NCBI GenBank assembly: GCA_964250775.1
Contig: CAXUHK010000164.1
Location: 1 to 8,631, forward strand
Origin: CAVRQM01 sp964250775
Lineage (GTDB): Bacteria; Pseudomonadota; Alphaproteobacteria; Acetobacterales; Acetobacteraceae
Direction: 5' to 3'
DNA: 8,631 bases
Shown: piece by piece, positions 5,279 through 8,631 of the stretch
Layout of the letters: each line of letters begins with the position of its first letter
Numbering within the stretch: position 1 is the stretch's first letter
Notes under the pieces: generated by a model
The model's database searches: none
Told to the model about the DNA's origin: nothing
Seen by the model: only the letters and a program-made list of their open reading frames with translations
Translations under genes and position numbers: made by a program

Positions 5279-6514
5279 CTACCGAAGATCGCGGAAGAAC
5301 GTCCGCACATCGTCGACATAGATGTCCGGCACTTCGAGTGGCGCAAAGTGACCGCCGTCGGTATGGACGCGATACTGGCGAAGGTTGAAATACTTCTTGG
5401 TCCAGGTCAAAGGCGGCTTGTAGATCTCGCCGGGGTAAATCGACACTGCGGTCGGCACGGCCACGACCGGGAAACGGTCATGACTGGGCACCCAGGGGTT
5501 GCCGCGACACTCCCAATAGTAGCGGGACGACGTGCCGCCGGTTTCAGTCAGGAAGTACACCGCCGCCGTGGAGACGAGGTCCTCCTTGGGCCAGACGCGC
5601 TCGAACGCCGCGGTGCCGACGCCGCGCTCGGCCAGGCCCCAGAAATAGCGCTTCTCGGTGATCCAGGCGAGTTGGCCGGCCGGCGAGTCGGCCACCAGAG
5701 CCGCAAGCGTCTGCGGCTTGGTCAACTGCATCTCGCCGTACCCGCTCTCCCGCTCGACGAACAGCTTGCCGCGCTCGAACCAGCCTGCCTCCGCGTCGCT
5801 GTACTCGCTGGCCGCCGGCAGGCCGAGCGACGGGTCGTAGGCGATCCCGGCGGGCTGATCCGGATGCGCCGGCAGGTAATGACTCATTTGCGCCGGAAAA
5901 TGCGTATACAGGCCGATCACATCGTCTTGGTATTTGTGACCGTGCTGCTGGGCGATCAGCGCGCCCCAGTCGCCGCCGGCGGTCGCGTACCTCTCATAGC
6001 CGAGCACGCTCTTCATCAGCGTGTTCTCGAGATCCGCCGTGTGCCAGAAGTTCCAGCCGGTGGCGCGCAGCGGCGACGAGAAACCGTAGCCGGGCAACGA
6101 GATCAGGACGACGTCGAAGCTGTCGTCGGCGGACCCGCCGAACGCTTCCGGATCCGTCAGCGGCCCGATGATCTTGCGCAGGTCCCAGAACGTCCACGGC
6201 CACCCATGATGCAGCAGCAGCGGCATCGGGTTGCGGCCCTTGCCGCGCACATGGATGAAGTGCAGCGGGACGCCCATCAGGTCGACCTTGAACTGCGGCA
6301 GCTGGTTCATGCGGCGCTCGACGTCGCGCCAGTCGTAGGTGTTGATCCAGTAGTCCACCAACTCGCGGTGATAGGCCGTGTTGTAGCCATAGCGCCAGTC
6401 ATCGTTGGCGAAGTCGTCCGGAAACCGCGTCCGCTTCAGACGCGCCATCAAATCGTCGAGCTGCGCATCAGGTATGTGGATCGTGAACGGACTGGCTTCA
6501 TGTTTCGACGACAC
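5279..6514 (-). CDS. Epoxide hydrolase, microsomal type (EHN plus alpha/beta-hydrolase)
   Basis: This 411-residue protein, probably cytosolic with no signal peptide, would add water to an epoxide to give a diol through an aspartyl-ester intermediate. The EHN domain spans about 8-115 (FTIHIPDAQLDDL at 10-22, LKRTRFPDDF at 26-35). The alpha/beta-hydrolase part has the oxyanion motif HGWPW (103-107, normally HGWPG), the nucleophile elbow GGDWG with D182, acid E363 in YPGEIYKPP, and catalytic histidine H389 in GGHFAPLE. Candidate lid tyrosines are Y259 (SGYGEMQ) and Y332 (SSRYYWE). The D-E-H spacing (181 and 207 residues) closely matches rat microsomal epoxide hydrolase (D226, E404, H431). The frame is open further upstream, but the EHN domain begins just after GTG at 6514, which has GGGGAG ten bases before it; a longer start would overlap the peptidase gene. 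Other alpha/beta-hydrolase activities remain possible because HGWPW is non-standard. Confidence 0.88.
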   Translation of the reverse strand: MSSKHEASPFTIHIPDAQLDDLMARLKRTRFPDDFANDDWRYGYNTAYHRELVDYWINTYDWRDVERRMNQLPQFKVDLMGVPLHFIHVRGKGRNPMPLLLHHGWPWTFWDLRKIIGPLTDPEAFGGSADDSFDVVLISLPGYGFSSPLRATGWNFWHTADLENTLMKSVLGYERYATAGGDWGALIAQQHGHKYQDDVIGLYTHFPAQMSHYLPAHPDQPAGIAYDPSLGLPAASEYSDAEAGWFERGKLFVERESGYGEMQLTKPQTLAALVADSPAGQLAWITEKRYFWGLAERGVGTAAFERVWPKEDLVSTAAVYFLTETGGTSSRYYWECRGNPWVPSHDRFPVVAVPTAVSIYPGEIYKPPLTWTKKYFNLRQYRVHTDGGHFAPLEVPDIYVDDVRTFFRDLR

Positions 6515-6524
6515 GTTATGGACG

Positions 6525-6530
6525 CTCCCC
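6525..6530 (-). promoter_or_regulatory. Ribosome-binding site supporting the GTG start of the epoxide hydrolase
   Basis: The minus strand reads GGTGGGGAG, and its GGGGAG core ends ten bases before GTG at 6514. No ATG lies close to the start of the EHN domain; the only nearby one, in the 53-bp gap after the peptidase gene, opens a frame that stops at once. GTG at 6514 is therefore the most likely initiation codon. Confidence 0.5.
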
Positions 6531-6567
6531 ACCAATAGAATGGATGTGTTACAAACCCATGAGGCGG

Positions 6568-8034
6568 CTATCGGTCGAGATGGCGCATAACGTCCTTGAT
6601 CAACGGCCAGACACGCGCGGCCGATGTGTGGTCCATATGCTCCTTGGGCGAGTGCAGGTCGTGCAGGTTCGTGCCGATGCCGATGGTGTCGAGGCCGTCG
6701 ATGCGCTGCGTGAACATGCCCAGCTCGAGGCTGCACACGGAGACCAGCACGTCGGGCGATCCGCCCATGGTACGCTCGTAACTCGTCCTCGCCACTTCGA
6801 GCATGTAAGACTTGGGGTTCCAGGGAAACTCAGGCGCGTCGAGCCCGATCCGCTGGGCGCGGACGCCGTCGCCCGCCATGTCGGCCACCAGCATCATCTG
6901 ATCCAGGACCGCGTGCTTGCGCGAGGTCACCGCACTGGTGATGGTGGAGACGATCTCGACGCCCTGATCGGTCGTCACCATGAGGCCGATGTTGTTCGAG
7001 GTCTCCCAGTTTCCGGGCACGTTGAGGTTCTGGCTTTGGATGCCGTTGGGAAGCAGCGCGATGGTCTGGATGAGACGCGCCGACGCGCGCCGGGAGAACA
7101 CGCGCTCGACCCGGCTTGCCGGCCGCGTCGTCTCGATGCGCAGACCGGGATCGGCAATGCCGAACTCACGCTTGAGATCGGCGGCCAGCGCCGCCACCGC
7201 GCGCTCGATGGCGTCGGCCTGGTCGGGCCGGACCCAGAGCGTGGCCCGGGCCTCCGCCGGGATGACGTTGTTTTGCACCCCGCCCGAAACCGTCGCGATC
7301 TGCACGTCCCCGGCCTGCGTCGCCGTCCTGAGCAGGCGTCCCAGCAGCACGATCGCGTTTGCCCGGTCGAGGTGGATATCGAACTCGCAATGGCCGCCGA
7401 GCAGGCCGCGGATATCCAAGACGAGCGGCGCACGATTCGCCGCCGCCGGCTCCCATTCAGCGTCGATGTCGATGCGGCAGGAGACATCGCCGGAGCAGCC
7501 GGCCAGCAACTGCTTGTCATCGATCCAGTTGAAATCAATCATCCGCTTGCCGGACAGCAGCTTCAGGTCCACGCCGTCGCCGCCGACCTTGCCCATCTCC
7601 TCCATGGCGGTCATCACGCATTCCAGTGGCGGGTGCGCGATGTCCTTGGAATCGAGCAAGGTCAGCATGTAGGCGATACCAAGCCCGTTGTCGGCGCCAA
7701 GCGTCGTGCCTTCCGCCCGGATGAAGTCGCCGTCCACCTTGAGCTTCACGCCCTCAGTGGCGAAGTCGTGGGTCACACCATCGGCAACCTTGCAAACCAT
7801 ATCGATGTGACCGTGCAGGATGACGGTCGGCGCGTTCTCGTATCCCGGCGTGCCGGGCTTCTTCACGATGATGTTCTGAAGCGCGTCGCGGTAATGTTGC
7901 AGTCCGCGGCTCGCGGCGAAGTCTGCGATGTAGTTCGTGGCCGCGGTCTCGTTGCGCGAGCCGCGGTACCGCCGGCTGAGCTCCTCGAAGAAGAACATGA
8001 CTTCCCGAGGTTCGACATTTTCCAGTACCCGCAT
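6568..8034 (-). CDS. M20C family metallopeptidase, PepD-like aminoacyl-histidine dipeptidase
   Basis: This 488-residue, probably cytosolic di-zinc hydrolase is of the PepD (beta-alanyl-histidine dipeptidase) class and has the usual length. The N-terminus, MRVLENVEPREVMFFFEEL, matches the family's typical VLENLEP..V..FFEE opening. Metal and catalytic motifs are present: HGHIDMV (74-80; ligand H76, helper D78), GADNG (113-117; bridging D115), MEEMG (144-148; base E145, ligand E146), an acidic IDD (171-173) at the usual third-acid region, and LHSPKEH with ligand H461. The dimerisation/lid insert lies between, about 185-360, with HCEFDIHLDRANAI (214-227). A GTG at 8079 would add 15 residues, but GGAAG six bases before the ATG at 8034 and the family alignment favour 8034; the ATG at 8040 is also possible. 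It is the first gene of the run. Substrates could be dipeptides or another N-acyl amino acid amide. Confidence 0.88.
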   Translation of the reverse strand: MRVLENVEPREVMFFFEELSRRYRGSRNETAATNYIADFAASRGLQHYRDALQNIIVKKPGTPGYENAPTVILHGHIDMVCKVADGVTHDFATEGVKLKVDGDFIRAEGTTLGADNGLGIAYMLTLLDSKDIAHPPLECVMTAMEEMGKVGGDGVDLKLLSGKRMIDFNWIDDKQLLAGCSGDVSCRIDIDAEWEPAAANRAPLVLDIRGLLGGHCEFDIHLDRANAIVLLGRLLRTATQAGDVQIATVSGGVQNNVIPAEARATLWVRPDQADAIERAVAALAADLKREFGIADPGLRIETTRPASRVERVFSRRASARLIQTIALLPNGIQSQNLNVPGNWETSNNIGLMVTTDQGVEIVSTITSAVTSRKHAVLDQMMLVADMAGDGVRAQRIGLDAPEFPWNPKSYMLEVARTSYERTMGGSPDVLVSVCSLELGMFTQRIDGLDTIGIGTNLHDLHSPKEHMDHTSAARVWPLIKDVMRHLDR

Positions 8035-8040
8035 CGTCAT

Positions 8041-8045
8041 CTTCC
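8041..8045 (-). promoter_or_regulatory. Ribosome-binding site deciding the peptidase start
   Basis: GGAAG on the minus strand abuts an ATG at 8040 with no spacing but stands six bases from the ATG at 8034. Normal spacing therefore selects 8034, giving a protein that starts MRVLENV, in agreement with PepD homologues. Confidence 0.5.
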
Positions 8046-8631
8046 GGTTACGTTTTGAAGCTGGCCCCGCCAGTGACACAGGAAAGCGCCCGGTCTACTG
8101 GGCGGATTGGTCGTTGGCGGGTCAGGCGGCGCCTCCCGCTCGGCATCGCGTCACACGATCGGCCATGCATCTCTTCTGAGACCTCACCGTGCGCGTCCCG
8201 TTCCGGCTGACGCTTGTGTGCAGTGTGCCAAGAGGAGTGATGGCAGAGCGGACCCCAATCGGCGGCCTGCTCGTCGCGACAGCTTGTGTGCGCCGCTGTG
8301 GATCCAGCATCGTACCGCGGGAATTATCATCCCCATTACCTCCCCGTGCCACAGTCAGATTGGCGCAAATGACCGGCCTTTGCACGATCGTGTCACCTGT
8401 CGCGGGTTGGACGCAAGAGGAAAACTTGCGACCTGCACGCAGCGGCCGCGACTTCCATGACCGTCTCGGTTTGGTAGGTGATTCCATCATGTGCGGCCGT
8501 GCGCCGGCCGCGACCGCAGCCAGTCGCTGTGGAGCAACCGGGTCAAAAGCCTGACTCCAACGGTGCTGCCTTTGAAAGATAGGGTGATTGGGGTTTCTCC
8601 CCGGTGATCCGGTGGCTGCTCCTATCAGGAT
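8046..8631. other. Region of about 585 bp upstream of the operon, no supported gene
   Basis: Open frames of 117-122 codons occur here on both strands (8107-8460 +, 8189-8554 +, 8122-8490 -), but all overlap one another. Their translations are rich in Arg, Ser and Thr without any domain I recognise, and none has a good ribosome-binding site, so I treat them as chance frames in GC-rich DNA. The operon promoter should lie here, near 8050-8250 on the minus strand, but I found no convincing -35/-10 pair. The last 60 bases change character and contain a GGGG-TTTCT-CCCC hairpin (8590-8602). They may belong to another element that continues past the window edge. Confidence 0.5.

Noticed and set aside
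6515..6736. N-terminal extension of the epoxide hydrolase frame up to an ATG at 6736
   Set aside because: The extra 74 codons overlap the peptidase 3' end, have no domain, and lie ahead of the normal EHN start. GTG at 6514 has a ribosome-binding site.
6544..8058. 504-codon plus-strand open frame opposite the peptidase gene
   Set aside because: Long but rich in His, Arg and Asp with no family motifs, while the minus-strand frame carries the full M20C metal site.
8107..8554. Three overlapping frames of 117-122 codons on both strands
   Set aside because: They are mutually overlapping, lack ribosome-binding sites and recognisable domains, and have random-looking composition.
1..8631. CRISPR array, tRNA, rRNA or riboswitch
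   Set aside because: I found no regularly spaced repeats, no cloverleaf with a T-loop GTTCGA-type core, and no known riboswitch core on either strand by eye.

Overview
The window is high-GC DNA with strong third-position G/C bias. Its protein families and an IS5-type transposase remnant suggest an alphaproteobacterium of the Rhizobiales or Rhodospirillales sort. This taxonomic call is an inference; no 16S rRNA or other marker gene is present.

Layout, left to right: (a) 1-290 holds insertion-sequence debris, including the first 31 codons of an IS5-family transposase (141-236, +). (b) 291-8034 is a single run of minus-strand genes, so transcription goes right to left. In transcription order they are: an M20C/PepD-type dipeptidase (8034-6568); a microsomal-type epoxide hydrolase with an EHN domain (6514-5279); a periplasmic sugar-type binding protein (5237-4080); an extremely G-rich gap of about 250 bp with a possible small ORF (3825-3920); a RbsC-type permease (3828-2854); a double-domain RbsA-type ATPase (2857-1334); and a second, divergent RbsC-type permease (1337-291). 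(c) 8046-8631 contains no gene I can support.

The last four main genes form a complete CUT2 (ribose/xylose-class) ABC importer: one exported binding protein, two different membrane subunits and one two-domain ATPase. The permease-ATPase-permease cistrons overlap by ATGA, which implies translational coupling. The two hydrolases lie upstream with gaps of 53 and 41 bp, so all six genes could be one transcription unit. No sugar kinase, isomerase, dehydrogenase or regulator is visible. The working inference is that the importer brings in a small molecule which the hydrolases process by epoxide or ester-like hydrolysis and by amide/dipeptide cleavage. The substrate cannot be read from the sequence.

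Points for a second look: the unusual pairing of a CUT2 importer with an epoxide hydrolase and a PepD peptidase; an ATPase with one canonical and one degraded ATP site, matched with two different permeases; the G-homopolymer block at 3940-4012, which may be an assembly artefact; and the short frame that ends in an ATGA overlap with the first permease.
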